This document shows positions 28,845-35,845 of a DNA stretch of 52,921 nucleotides, piece by piece. The notes beneath the pieces are model-generated. The model was not told where the DNA came from, ran no database searches, and saw nothing but the letters and a program-made list of their open reading frames with translations. The position numbers and the translations under genes are program-made. The DNA comes from Kiritimatiellia bacterium (GTDB lineage Bacteria; Verrucomicrobiota; Kiritimatiellia; CAIQIC01; Lenti-01): the NCBI GenBank assembly GCA_017458625.1, contig JAFTAH010000152.1, forward strand, positions 1 through 52,921, given 5' to 3'. Within the stretch, counting starts at the first letter, position 1, and the number at the start of each line of letters is the position of its first letter.

Positions 28845-28910
28845 AAGGGGTCTCACAACGCCGGGGAGAGTAGCACACGGGCTTTCATGGCGTCAAGGCG
28901 CGAAAGGGTC

Positions 28911-29462
28911 TCACACCGGATGGAGGAGAGGAGATTCCGCCTCCTCGAAGACCTCCTCCCCCGGTCGGATGTCCGGGGCGATGGAAATCTTGGATTGCGT
29001 GTCCATGTATCGGAGGAGGAAGTTGAAGAGGACTTCGCCACGGAAGCGGCCGATGCCTTCGACGAGCTCCTTGTCGCCGGGGTCCTGGCGGGCGAGGTCT
29101 GCGAGCCTGGCGAGGTCGTGTCCGATGGCGATGACGCTTTGCTTGATTTTTGCGGCGGCGGGGAGGGATTCGTCGTCGAGCATGATGTGCATGGAGAGGC
29201 CGAGGCCGCCGAGGTAGCGGCGGACAGCTCCGATGGTGAGCTGGTCGTCGGTTCCGGCCTCCATGCGGTTCAGGGTGCTGGGGGAGATGCCCGCGCGGGC
29301 GGCGAGCTCGCGCTGGGAGAGGCCGCGTTCCACGCGAAGCCGTTCGAGTGCGCTGACGAGGGCGCAGCCTTCGTCGAGGCGCGCGACCTCCTTCCGAAGC
29401 CCGTCGGGGTCGCCGACGAGTTCGCCGAAGGCCTTGATGTCTTCTTCTTTCTTTGCGTTCAT
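28911..29462 (-). CDS. HigA-like antitoxin (Xre HTH)
   Basis: This 183-residue protein has a helix-turn-helix at about 40-75 (ALERLRVERGLSQRELAARAGISPSTLNRMEAG) and a long C-terminal extension ending in an acidic tail. The ATG at 29462 overlaps the toxin stop (TCAT, 29459-29462), so toxin and antitoxin are coupled with the toxin first, the HigBA order. It should neutralise the upstream RelE/HigB-type toxin and repress the shared promoter. The C-terminus is longer than in typical HigA and I do not recognise it. Confidence 0.8.
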   Translation of the reverse strand: MNAKKEEDIKAFGELVGDPDGLRKEVARLDEGCALVSALERLRVERGLSQRELAARAGISPSTLNRMEAGTDDQLTIGAVRRYLGGLGLSMHIMLDDESLPAAAKIKQSVIAIGHDLARLADLARQDPGDKELVEGIGRFRGEVLFNFLLRYMDTQSKISIAPDIRPGEEVFEEAESPLLHPV

Positions 29463-29809
29463 TTCGTTTCTCCTCCGAGGCCGGCGATGATTTTCCTGCA
29501 CATGTCGATGTCTCCGCGCTGCGTTTCCTTGCCTCCGATGCATAGGACGGACAGGGTTTCGCCGCGCACGCAGAAGTAAAGCCTGGTCTCCTTCGCGTGG
29601 GGGATGCCGGTCTGGCCGACGCGCCAGAGTCCGCCACCCTCGGAGCGGAGGAAGCCGAACTTCGCATTCTGGAACGGTACGCCTCCACGCAGGGTGTCGA
29701 GCAGCTTCATGGTGTTTCGGATGCACGATGCCGTCTCGGCAGGGTGCTTCCTGTTGTAAGCCTTGAAGCGGTTCGCGTTCGCCAGGGTGTTGTCGAGCGT
29801 CCAGGTCAT
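29459..29809 (-). CDS. HigB/RelE-type toxin
   Basis: This 116-residue protein has the compact RelE-like pattern: helical start (NRFKAYNRKHPAETASCIRNTMKLLDTL), then beta strands (FGFLRSEGGGLWRVGQTG, KETRLYFCVRGETLSVLCIGGK). Family members are mRNA interferases, usually ribosome-dependent; the family call is from pattern, not search. The ATG at 29809 follows a predicted promoter at about 29834-29861. It is the first gene of the pair with the HTH antitoxin. Confidence 0.75.
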   Translation of the reverse strand: MTWTLDNTLANANRFKAYNRKHPAETASCIRNTMKLLDTLRGGVPFQNAKFGFLRSEGGGLWRVGQTGIPHAKETRLYFCVRGETLSVLCIGGKETQRGDIDMCRKIIAGLGGETK

Positions 29810-29833
29810 GCCGTAATGCCTCTTGCGTGGGAC

Positions 29834-29861
29834 ATCTTACCCCTGTTCGCCTCAAATGCAA
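29834..29861 (-). promoter_or_regulatory. Promoter of the HigBA-like operon
   Basis: Minus strand: TTGCAT (29856-29861), 16-bp spacer, TAAGAT (29834-29839), about 25 bp before the toxin ATG. No clear palindromic operator is visible. Confidence 0.45.
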
Positions 29862-29937
29862 GACAAATACTAAAAAACTGTCCCATGGTTGAAGGCGTCC
29901 ACGTAGACAATGGTTCGGATTGGCATGGTGTCCTTTC

Positions 29938-29992
29938 AAAAAATACAGGGGCCGTCCCGAAGGACGACCCCGCGCCCTTTCGCCGAAGCTAC
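29938..29992 (-). terminator. Intrinsic terminator with conserved GTAGCTTCGGCGAA lead motif
   Basis: On the minus strand GTAGCTTCGGCGAAAGGGCGC (29972-29992) is followed by GGGGTCGTCC-TTCG-GGACGGCCCC (29948-29971) and TGTATTTTTT. This is a strong UUCG-loop hairpin plus U-tract after the DUF2335 operon. Confidence 0.85.
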
Positions 29993-30066
29993 CGGGGTGG
30001 TTGACGCCCCGAACATACCAGCCGAGAGGGCGGCTGGCAATGGGAAAAGAGGACGGGGGGGCGAGC

Positions 30067-30501
30067 CTATTGGTCAGCTGGCAAACGTTTTTTCCGGTCG
30101 GCGTAAAGGAAAAGGCCGACAAGGGATGCGAGAGAAGACCCCGACAAGATGGTGCCAGCCACGCTATGCCCTTCGATGATGACCCATGCGCCCGACACAA
30201 TCCCAACAAGTCCAAGGACAAAACCGAAGATTTGTCCGCGGCGGAGAAGGGAGTTTTTTGTTTCGACAATCGAGGTTTCCAGCCTGAGGCGGGTCGAACT
30301 CTGCGCTTCCGCCATGGCGAAAATTCGTTCGGCGCCTCCAGGGACACAGGCCCCATAGCGTTCCAGCTCTTCTGCCGGAGGGAGGGGGCCTGAATGGTAG
30401 GTTCGGACGGCCACGGCCCCGGGAATCGCAGGAGAGGACGGCTTTCTCGGAGCGGGAGGAAAGTCGCTCGGTGGTCGGTGGGTTTTGTTCCTATGGCTCA
30501 T
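30067..30501 (-). CDS. DUF2335 membrane protein
   Basis: This 144-residue protein has a Pro-rich N-terminus and the DUF2335 core: YHSGPLPPAEELERYGACVPGGAERIFAMAEAQ, a helix (RLRLETSIVETKNSLLRRGQ) and two membrane segments (FGFVLGLVGIVSGAWVIIEG; GTILSGSSLASLVGLFLY). The function is unknown; the family occurs in phages and genomic islands. Its start overlaps the end of the upstream small gene by 11 bp. A strong terminator lies about 75 bp past its stop. As a membrane protein in the lysogeny block it could be a lysogenic-conversion or exclusion gene (inference). Confidence 0.85.
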   Translation of the reverse strand: MSHRNKTHRPPSDFPPAPRKPSSPAIPGAVAVRTYHSGPLPPAEELERYGACVPGGAERIFAMAEAQSSTRLRLETSIVETKNSLLRRGQIFGFVLGLVGIVSGAWVIIEGHSVAGTILSGSSLASLVGLFLYADRKKRLPADQ

Positions 30502-30751
30502 CGGGGGCCGCCGGCAAAGGGGGGCGGGGCATCACGGCCAGGAAGTCGGAGCCGACGGCCGCCCAGTCTGATAGAAGGGCGATGGCGTCGGCGTCCTGCG
30601 CGGAGAGGCCGGGGAATGCATTTTCCGCGCAAACTCCGCCAATGTCCAGCACGGACCCCATTCCCGTAAGGAACGGATGATCGGGCAGCCATCCATGCCA
30701 ATACGGATGCCGGATGCGTGGAGGTTTTTCAAGTGTCGCCATTTCGCTCAT
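30491..30751 (-). CDS. Hypothetical protein upstream of DUF2335
   Basis: This 86-residue protein (MSEMATLEKPPRIRHPYWHG...) has no transmembrane segment and no motif I recognise. The centre is Asp/Ala-rich and helical (SAQDADAIALLSDWAAVGSD) and the C-terminus is Pro-rich. The ATG at 30751 is preferred; a longer frame starts upstream. It overlaps the DUF2335 gene by 11 bp, so the two are probably co-expressed. The 160 bp between it and hicA hold nothing recognisable. Confidence 0.6.
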   Translation of the reverse strand: MSEMATLEKPPRIRHPYWHGWLPDHPFLTGMGSVLDIGGVCAENAFPGLSAQDADAIALLSDWAAVGSDFLAVMPRPPLPAAPDEP

Positions 30752-30910
30752 GTCTGCACCACCGTTGACGCCCCTGACTATGCCGCGCGGGGGGGCGGAG
30801 GGCAAGGAAAATTGTCACGAGGGAGGGGAACACGGGACAAAACGGGGCGGGCGGGGAGGCGAAATCGCGGAATTTCAACGGATTTTCGCGCTGAAAATTT
30901 TTTGCAAAAT

Positions 30911-31114
30911 CTAGAGGTCCTTGGGGGTCATGCCGAGCTGGCGCATGATCTGGCGCTGGAGTCCGGCGGGGAGGTTGCCTTGGTGGCAGGGGATGGGAAG
31001 GTTGCGCGGGACTCCTGGCTTCTTGAAGATGTAGTGGCTGCCGTGGGCGCGGACAAGGACCCAGCCGCGGGCGCGGGCGGCGCGGCAGGCGTCGGCGAAG
31101 GTCCAGGGCTTCAC
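30911..31114 (-). CDS. hicA: HicA toxin
   Basis: This 67-residue mRNA interferase has the dsRBD-like HicA fold, with the catalytic His in VRAHGSHYIFKKPG and the typical end LPAGLQRQIMRQLGMTPKDL. It starts with GTG (31112-31114), which overlaps the hicB stop TGA, so translation is coupled. The order is hicB then hicA, the reverse of the E. coli pair but common in mobile elements. Confidence 0.88.
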   Translation of the reverse strand: MKPWTFADACRAARARGWVLVRAHGSHYIFKKPGVPRNLPIPCHQGNLPAGLQRQIMRQLGMTPKDL

Positions 31115-31443
31115 GGGCAGACGGGGAGGCGGGCGCGGCGGCGGTGGTTGCGTCGGCGGCGACGGGATTCGCCGGGGACTTCGACGACCATCTCGAATCT
31201 GCGGCCAGGGTCTTCCATCCAGTCCCAGGGGTCGTAACGGTAGAGGGGGACGTCGGGGTGGTCTTCGAGCTGGCTTTCGATGTAGGCTTCGGCGACCTCG
31301 CGGGCGTTGGCGTGGGCCTCGGCCAGGGTCCGCGCGTCGGTGGCGCAGCCGGGAAGGTAGGGAAACTCGATGGAATATACGTAGTCGCCGGACTTGTGGG
31401 GCCCGGGCTCCTTGTGTACGACGTACTCGACCTTGAACTTCAT
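31111..31443 (-). CDS. hicB: HicB antitoxin
   Basis: This 110-residue antitoxin has the partial RNase H-like HicB fold: YSIEFPYLPGCATDARTLAEAHANAREVAEAYIESQLEDH, the signature for the family. The usual C-terminal DNA-binding HTH/RHH domain is replaced by a short strongly basic tail (ESRRRRRNHRRRARLPVCP), so autoregulation may differ. The ATG at 31443 has GGAGAG upstream. It is followed directly by hicA through a GTGA overlap. Confidence 0.85.
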   Translation of the reverse strand: MKFKVEYVVHKEPGPHKSGDYVYSIEFPYLPGCATDARTLAEAHANAREVAEAYIESQLEDHPDVPLYRYDPWDWMEDPGRRFEMVVEVPGESRRRRRNHRRRARLPVCP

Positions 31444-31551
31444 GCTGCTCTCCTCGTGCGCCCAGAATCCTATCGCAGGGGAAGGTGCGGGGCAACTAGA
31501 AACGCGGGACAAGTAACGCGGGACAAGGGACGGGGGGGCGGGCGGAGCGGC

Positions 31552-32709
31552 TTATGAGAGGAAGGAGGTCTTGAAATCCTTGCAGAATGTGATCATCAAT
31601 TTGAAGAATGGAAGGGCGGTTTCCGCAGAAAACTGTTTCAATTCAAATATGTCGTGCATTGGAAGTTTTAGCACGACGTATTGGTTTTCTACCAGGGATG
31701 GCATATAGAAAATGTCGAGGAATGCGCCAATGCATGAGGTGACGGGGGTTTGTTCCATTTTTTTATGTCCAGGCCGGAAAAGCATATGAGCGGGGCGTCC
31801 GTGGACAAACGGATCAAAAAAAGAAACGCCCCAGTCGAAAAGCGAGCAACATTCTGCAAATCTTGGCGTTCCGTATTCATCCTGAAAAATGGACTTCGTA
31901 ATGTCGTTGTATATCATCTTGCGTACGTGTGGTTTTTCTTCGATGTTGGCCAGATGATCGGCAAGAACGAACATCAGTGGAACCAGGAAAATTGTTCCCG
32001 TATCTTTGTCGCCGAGCTTTGCCGCCTCCAGTAGCTCGCAAGCCTCATTATAGTATTTGCCGAAGAACAGAGCGAATTCCGACTCCTTGCCTTCCATGGG
32101 CGCCTTTGGGGCGTCGCTTGCGGGCTGGGAGGAGGGGGCGGGTAATGCCTTGCAAGCGCGAGAGAGGAGGGAGGAGAAAGCGGGAGCGGGGAAATTCCTG
32201 AAATAATTGTCGAGATTGGGGTCGTTGTCGGAAAACTTCTTGATGGTCTCTCTGACCTTCTCTCTCATCAGAGGCGCCTTCTTTTTCAGAATTCTCTGCT
32301 GTTTGTCCGTGTCATACGCCTGAAGATTTCCAGCGACCAGATGGTAGAACGCACAATAGGCTGACGCCAGATCCTCCCACGTTCCTTCACGGTTGCGCAA
32401 AATGAGCTCTGCAATCACCTCATCGGTGATGGTGTCGCGATCATTCGAAGCGTTGATGGCAATAGCAATGAAGCGCGCCTTCATTTCGTCCAGTTCGGGG
32501 TGGTTCCGCTTCAAGCCAAGGTAGTTTCTGGTCGAGAAGCAGCCAGGCATGAACCACGTTTCATCCAACGAAAGAAAACGGAATATGGACATAATCTTGA
32601 AGAAGATGAAATAAAAAGCGATTCCAGCTAAGATGCCGACAACAGCCCCGAAGGAATTGAGGATTGGAATTGAGGCGAGGAAGGCGAGGAGGGCTGCTAG
32701 AAAGTACAT
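31552..32709 (-). CDS. Membrane protein of unknown function in the lysogeny block
   Basis: This 385-residue protein has two N-terminal membrane segments (MYFLAALLAFLASIPIL; AVVGILAGIAFYFIFFKIMSIF) and a large soluble domain that I do not recognise. Base composition is clearly more AT-rich than the surrounding prophage, suggesting separate acquisition. It lies between hicBA and the repressor on the same strand. By position and topology it could be a superinfection-exclusion or lysogenic-conversion protein; no motif supports a precise role. Confidence 0.65.
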   Translation of the reverse strand: MYFLAALLAFLASIPILNSFGAVVGILAGIAFYFIFFKIMSIFRFLSLDETWFMPGCFSTRNYLGLKRNHPELDEMKARFIAIAINASNDRDTITDEVIAELILRNREGTWEDLASAYCAFYHLVAGNLQAYDTDKQQRILKKKAPLMREKVRETIKKFSDNDPNLDNYFRNFPAPAFSSLLSRACKALPAPSSQPASDAPKAPMEGKESEFALFFGKYYNEACELLEAAKLGDKDTGTIFLVPLMFVLADHLANIEEKPHVRKMIYNDITKSIFQDEYGTPRFAECCSLFDWGVSFFDPFVHGRPAHMLFRPGHKKMEQTPVTSCIGAFLDIFYMPSLVENQYVVLKLPMHDIFELKQFSAETALPFFKLMITFCKDFKTSFLS

Positions 32710-32737
32710 TTATTCACTCATGTGGTAGGGAACATAT

Positions 32738-33172
32738 TCATGATCCGTAAGGGGTGGGTGGGGCTGCGGCAAGCTGTGGGGCATCAGATGAAGACCGGCC
32801 GGCCTTCCCGCAGGAGAGGGCTTCGATGACGCGTTGCTGGCTCTCGATGATGGAGAGGAGGCGGGAGACCTCGGCATCGCGGACTGCGCCGCCGGTGCTG
32901 ACGGTGGAGTGGTTCGCCGCCACGGACCCGCCCGAGGCCGTCAGAGAGACGCCGGTGGAAGGCTCGTCCGTCAGGCCGAGAAGCCAGTCGGAGGACACGC
33001 CAGCGCTTTCGGCAATCTGGCATAAAGTTCTCAGGTCAGGTTCGCGTTCGCCAGTCTCATAACGCGAATAGGAGCCTTGTTTCAGTCCTAGTTTTTTCGC
33101 GAATTTCCCTTGATTTTCCTTGCCGCGCAACAATTTCAGTCGCGCCAAAAACGGGGCAAAATATTTTTTCAT
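32738..33172 (-). CDS. CI-like phage repressor (Xre HTH)
   Basis: This 144-residue protein has an N-terminal Xre helix-turn-helix at about 8-62 (GKFAKKLGLKQGSYSRYETGEREPDLRTLCQIAESAGVSSDWLLGL). A Ser/Ala-rich linker and a short helical end (VSRLLSIIESQQRVIEAL), perhaps for dimerisation, follow. No LexA-like self-cleaving protease is present, so induction cannot use classical CI cleavage. Its ribosome site (GGAG) lies inside the first operator-like repeat upstream, and it is divergent from the Cro-like gene. Confidence 0.83.
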   Translation of the reverse strand: MKKYFAPFLARLKLLRGKENQGKFAKKLGLKQGSYSRYETGEREPDLRTLCQIAESAGVSSDWLLGLTDEPSTGVSLTASGGSVAANHSTVSTGGAVRDAEVSRLLSIIESQQRVIEALSCGKAGRSSSDAPQLAAAPPTPYGS

Positions 33173-33174
33173 TT

Positions 33175-33219
33175 TTTCTCCATTTTGGTATTGACGCTTT
33201 CTCCACTTCGGTATATTCT
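33175..33219. promoter_or_regulatory. Divergent operator/promoter region between CI-like and Cro-like genes
   Basis: Two direct copies of TTTCTCCAyTTyGGTAT (33175-33191 and 33198-33214) are spaced 23 bp apart, about two helical turns. The first contains the palindrome CCA-TTT-TGG. TTGACG (33191-33196) with TATTCT 17 bp on (or TATATT 15 bp on) makes a rightward promoter overlapping both copies. The left copy covers the repressor's ribosome site. Confidence 0.72.
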
Positions 33220-33261
33220 TCGTCTCGTTACGGGCAACAAGTCACACGATAGAAGGCTACC

Positions 33262-33537
33262 ATGAAAGGCGGTATGATGCAAGAAGCGACAACGGGGCGG
33301 GGCGAGGTTCAGCAGGTGCGGAGGGTGATCTGGACCGGGGTCGGCGCAGCGGCTGCTGCGGCGCATGTCACGACGGCGCACATCAGCTATGTGCTGCGCG
33401 GGGAGCGTCCGGGGAGCGCGAAGGTGTGGGACGCCATCGAGGCGGTCGGGGTGCGGAACGGGCTGACGGGGAGGCTGGCGAAGAGGCCGCGGCGCGCGGG
33501 GCGCGGGGCGAAGCCGGTTGAAAGGTTGAAAGGTTGA
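33262..33537 (+). CDS. Cro-like small HTH protein
   Basis: This 91-residue protein has a likely helix-turn-helix (VGAAAAAAHVTTAHISYVLRGERPGSAKVWDAIEAVG) and a basic C-terminus. Being the first gene right of the operator region and divergent from the repressor, it is the natural Cro candidate. The last residues VERLKG-stop are encoded by the heptad array that follows. A GAAGG ribosome site precedes the ATG. Confidence 0.65.
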   Translation: MKGGMMQEATTGRGEVQQVRRVIWTGVGAAAAAAHVTTAHISYVLRGERPGSAKVWDAIEAVGVRNGLTGRLAKRPRRAGRGAKPVERLKG

Positions 33538-33560
33538 AAAGTTGAAAAGTTGAAAGGTTC
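33516..33560 (+). repeat. GTTGAAA heptad array
   Basis: About six 7-bp units (GGTTGAA AGGTTGAA AGTTGAA type) sit at the end of the Cro-like gene and supply its stop codon, TGA. The array ends in GGTTCCGAAG shortly before the ribosome site of the next gene. Confidence 0.8.
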
Positions 33561-33614
33561 CGAAGAACGGGACGACGAAACGACGAAATGAGACAAGAGA
33601 GAGAGGAGAAAGAG

Positions 33615-34418
33615 ATGAGCTGGACGCAAGTGATGATGCAGAGGCCGAGGTTGCTGAGGCGATTCGGGGATGTCGTGATCGACGTGAACGAGATCGTGAT
33701 GGTGCAGAACAATTCGGTGTGGCTGCGCACCGAAGGCGGAGCGCTGAAATGGTATGGCGTCGGTGGTGAGGCCGCCGACGCCATTCGGAGCTACTTTACT
33801 CCGGCTTCTGAGCGCAAGCACGAACAGTCTTCAGGCACTGCTGGTACAGTGCAAGAATCCTGTCGTTGTCAGCATTCTGATCGTTCTTCGTCAGAAGAAT
33901 CCGCAGAAGCTCAAGAGCGACTTCAAGATCGGTCATGCGTGGTCACCTCCTCTCCGGCGGAAGGGTCCGCCGGAGGGGAGGATGGCACGGGGGCGGAAGA
34001 GGGAGCAAGAGAGATGGCCGAGGAGGTGGGTTTTTGTGGCGAGAATGTAGAATGCAAGGTGGCTTGCATCCTCGAAGATGGAGTTCCAAGCGGGTTCTTC
34101 CTGGAAAAAGAATTCACCCCGCGCGTGTTTGCCCTGCATCAGCTTGAGGAGACGGGGGACATCAAAAAGACCATCGATGATTTGAAATCGATGGCGGTCA
34201 GATCGCCTCACAACTATTACGACTGTGGCGATCAGGTCATTTTCCACAAGGGGCTGCCTCACCCCTATAACGACGACAAATGTTGGGAGGCTGCCAAGTG
34301 GTTGGATGAGAACGCGGAGCGTCTGACGCTGATTCCGGGCAAATGCACTCGGGTTCGCCTCCCTAACGGCAATATCTGCCGGGAGTTGTTGAAGGGGTAT
34401 AAATGCTTGAAAGGTTGA
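33615..34418 (+). CDS. Phage early protein, possibly a fusion across an antisense gene
   Basis: This 267-residue frame has an N-terminal segment (about 1-60: RRFGDVVIDVNEIVMVQNNSVWLRTEGGALKWYGVGGEAADAIRSYF) like a small beta-rich phage protein. A low-complexity Ser/Glu-rich middle (about 60-135) follows, then a C-terminal domain (about 136-267) with several Cys. The middle coincides with a convincing small gene on the opposite strand (33796-33936), so the frame may be two genes joined by chance rather than one protein. The ATG at 33615 has GGAG upstream. The stop TGA is in a heptad repeat. Function unknown. Confidence 0.5.
   Translation: MSWTQVMMQRPRLLRRFGDVVIDVNEIVMVQNNSVWLRTEGGALKWYGVGGEAADAIRSYFTPASERKHEQSSGTAGTVQESCRCQHSDRSSSEESAEAQERLQDRSCVVTSSPAEGSAGGEDGTGAEEGAREMAEEVGFCGENVECKVACILEDGVPSGFFLEKEFTPRVFALHQLEETGDIKKTIDDLKSMAVRSPHNYYDCGDQVIFHKGLPHPYNDDKCWEAAKWLDENAERLTLIPGKCTRVRLPNGNICRELLKGYKCLKG
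33796..33936 (-). CDS. Small antisense ORF with a perfect ribosome site
   Basis: This 46-residue helical protein (MTDLEVALELLRILLTKNDQ...) ends ALYQQCLKTVRACAQKPE. On the minus strand the ATG is preceded at 6 nt by GGAGGTGA, an ideal Shine-Dalgarno sequence. It lies entirely inside the plus-strand frame 33615-34418, where that frame is low-complexity. No family recognised. Confidence 0.55.
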   Translation of the reverse strand: MTDLEVALELLRILLTKNDQNADNDRILALYQQCLKTVRACAQKPE

Positions 34419-34426
34419 AAAGTTCC
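34406..34426 (+). repeat. Short GTTGAAA heptad array
   Basis: Three units (CTTGAAA, GGTTGAA, AAGTT) cover the stop codon of the preceding gene and end in GTTCCGAGGAGG, the ribosome site of the next gene. Confidence 0.7.
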
Positions 34427-34439
34427 GAGGAGGAGAGAG

Positions 34440-34718
34440 ATGAGCGAGGATGCGGTTGAGTATGAGGCGGGAGTGGCGGAGCCGGAGTGGGAGGAGGGCG
34501 ACACGGCGAAAGGCGTGGCGTCGGAGGTGGCGGACCTGCGGAAGGCCGCCGAGAGGCTGGTGGCCCTCGCCGCCGGCGCGACGGCGGAGGCCGACGAGCG
34601 GATCCGCGAGGCCCAGGAGCTGCTGGCCGAGGCCGAAACCGTGAACGCCTGGGCGGACCGCGTGGAGAGGATGCTGACGGTGCATGAGACGGTTGAGCGC
34701 GCGCAGGGCGCGGGTTGA
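34440..34718 (+). CDS. Small acidic coiled-coil protein
   Basis: This 92-residue protein is rich in Ala/Glu, with a long helix likely to form a coiled coil (ASEVADLRKAAERLVALAAGATAEADERIREAQELLAEAETV). No enzymatic motif. GAGGAGGAGAGAG precedes the ATG. Its stop codon TGA is the first unit of the next heptad array. Function unknown. Confidence 0.6.
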   Translation: MSEDAVEYEAGVAEPEWEEGDTAKGVASEVADLRKAAERLVALAAGATAEADERIREAQELLAEAETVNAWADRVERMLTVHETVERAQGAG

Positions 34719-34747
34719 ACAGTTGAAAGGTTGAAAGGTTGAAAGGG
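34713..34747 (+). repeat. GTTGAAA heptad array
   Basis: About five units (GGTTGAAC, AGTTGAAA, GGTTGAAA...) begin at the stop of the preceding gene and end 10-15 bp before the ribosome site of the next. Confidence 0.8.
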
Positions 34748-34765
34748 CCGGAGAGGAGCGACGGG

Positions 34766-35110
34766 ATGATCACGCGGGAAGAGATCGAGATGATTGCGAC
34801 GGCGGTGGTGGAACGGCTGCGGGCGGGCGGCGGCGTGGGCGGCGCGGTCGCGTCGGGGGCAGACGAGATGCTGTCGGTGGACGAGGTTGCGGAGCGTATG
34901 GGGGTGACGCGGGGGCGGGTGTACCAGCTGCTGCATGACGGGGAGCTGCCGGGGGTGCGGATCGGGAAGCGTCAGCTGCGGGTGCCGGCCGGCGCTGCGA
35001 TGCGGGCGGTGGCCGGAGCGCAGGAGCGGCGGGTGAAGCTGGCGCGGTGGAAGAAGGGCCGGAAGGAGCGCGAGGCGCTGAAGGCGGCGGCGGTGGCGGT
35101 GCCGGGGTGA
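34766..35110 (+). CDS. Excisionase/MerR-like HTH DNA-binding protein
   Basis: This 114-residue protein has a central HTH_17-type domain at about 34-75 (MLSVDEVAERMGVTRGRVYQLLHDGELPGVRIGKRQLRVP), the form used by excisionases and small phage regulators. The C-terminal region is basic. It could assist excision or control early genes; the sequence does not choose. GGAG lies upstream, and the stop is joined to a heptad array. Confidence 0.75.
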   Translation: MITREEIEMIATAVVERLRAGGGVGGAVASGADEMLSVDEVAERMGVTRGRVYQLLHDGELPGVRIGKRQLRVPAGAAMRAVAGAQERRVKLARWKKGRKEREALKAAAVAVPG

Positions 35111-35173
35111 AAGGTTGAAAAGTTGAACGGTTGAAAAGTTGAAAAGTTGAACGGTTGAACGGTTGAAAGGTTC
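35106..35173 (+). repeat. Long GTTGAAA/GTTGAAC heptad array
   Basis: About nine 7-bp units alternate GTTGAAA and GTTGAAC with A or G separators. It starts at the stop of the HTH gene and runs to GGTTCTGGAGAGAGGAG, the next ribosome site. It is the longest such array in the window. Confidence 0.85.
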
Positions 35174-35192
35174 TGGAGAGAGGAGTGAAGCG

Positions 35193-35393
35193 ATGATGGC
35201 GATGGTGAACGTGGGCGCGGTGCTGGCGGAACGGGCTCGGAGGCAGGCGGAGATGGCGCGGAAGGAGGAGGCCAGGAAGCAGCGGCGTCGGGACATCGAG
35301 GATGCGGTGGCGTTCGCGGTGGCGCTCGGGCCGGTGGTGTTCTTCGCGGTCGCGTTCGTTTACGGGGCGGTGAAGTTGTGGCTGGGGCTGTAG
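35193..35393 (+). CDS. Small single-TM protein
   Basis: This 66-residue protein has a basic amphipathic N-terminal half (AERARRQAEMARKEEARKQRRR) and one C-terminal membrane helix (AVAFAVALGPVVFFAVAFVYGAVKLW). AGGAG precedes the ATG. Function unknown. Confidence 0.55.
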   Translation: MMAMVNVGAVLAERARRQAEMARKEEARKQRRRDIEDAVAFAVALGPVVFFAVAFVYGAVKLWLGL

Positions 35394-35845
35394 GCCCTGC
35401 CCACGCAATGGAATTAAGCGATGATGAACGAGAACTTGAAAGGGCTGCCGTCCGTGGGGTTCGCATCATTCCCCTGTCCAACAGCCATTCAGACGCCGCC
35501 TTACGGACGGGTGGCGGCGTCGCTTTCCCTTCCCCGAAGGTTCGGGGTTGGCCTCGCGGAGGCGCAAGTGCAATCCGCAAGGACATGGCGCGGAAGAACA
35601 ATCGTGGTTCCTCTGTGCGATCGCGCCACTAGGGCTCCCCGCGGACGGAGTGTCCGATGTCCGCATCCTTTTTGTGCGCGCCGTGGCCGACCGGGAACGA
35701 GACATGCCCGGCGGTGGCGAGCTGAGCAATTCAGTGACGTGGTGTCCTTTCACGTGCGGCGCGCACATTTTGATTTCCGCCGCGGGTGCGGCGGGTGAAC
35801 GAGAACGAAACGAACGAACTGAACGAACGAAGGAAAGGAAGCGGG
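35394..35845. other. 452-bp gap with hairpins, no clear gene
   Basis: A perfect 9-bp-arm hairpin GACGCCGCC...GGCGGCGTC (about 35491-35524) is followed by GCTTTCCC. GAACGAA-like tandem motifs stand at about 35795-35830 before the next gene. Short open frames exist but none has a credible ribosome site or domain. Confidence 0.5.

Noticed and set aside
35106-35173. Heptad arrays as iterons of a plasmid-type origin
   Set aside because: They occur at six or more gene junctions rather than beside a replication initiator, and follow stop codons closely; a separator role fits better.
35421-35798. Plus-strand frame of 125 codons after the small TM gene
   Set aside because: Crosses a perfect hairpin and repeat-like sequence; Arg-rich with no credible ribosome site.
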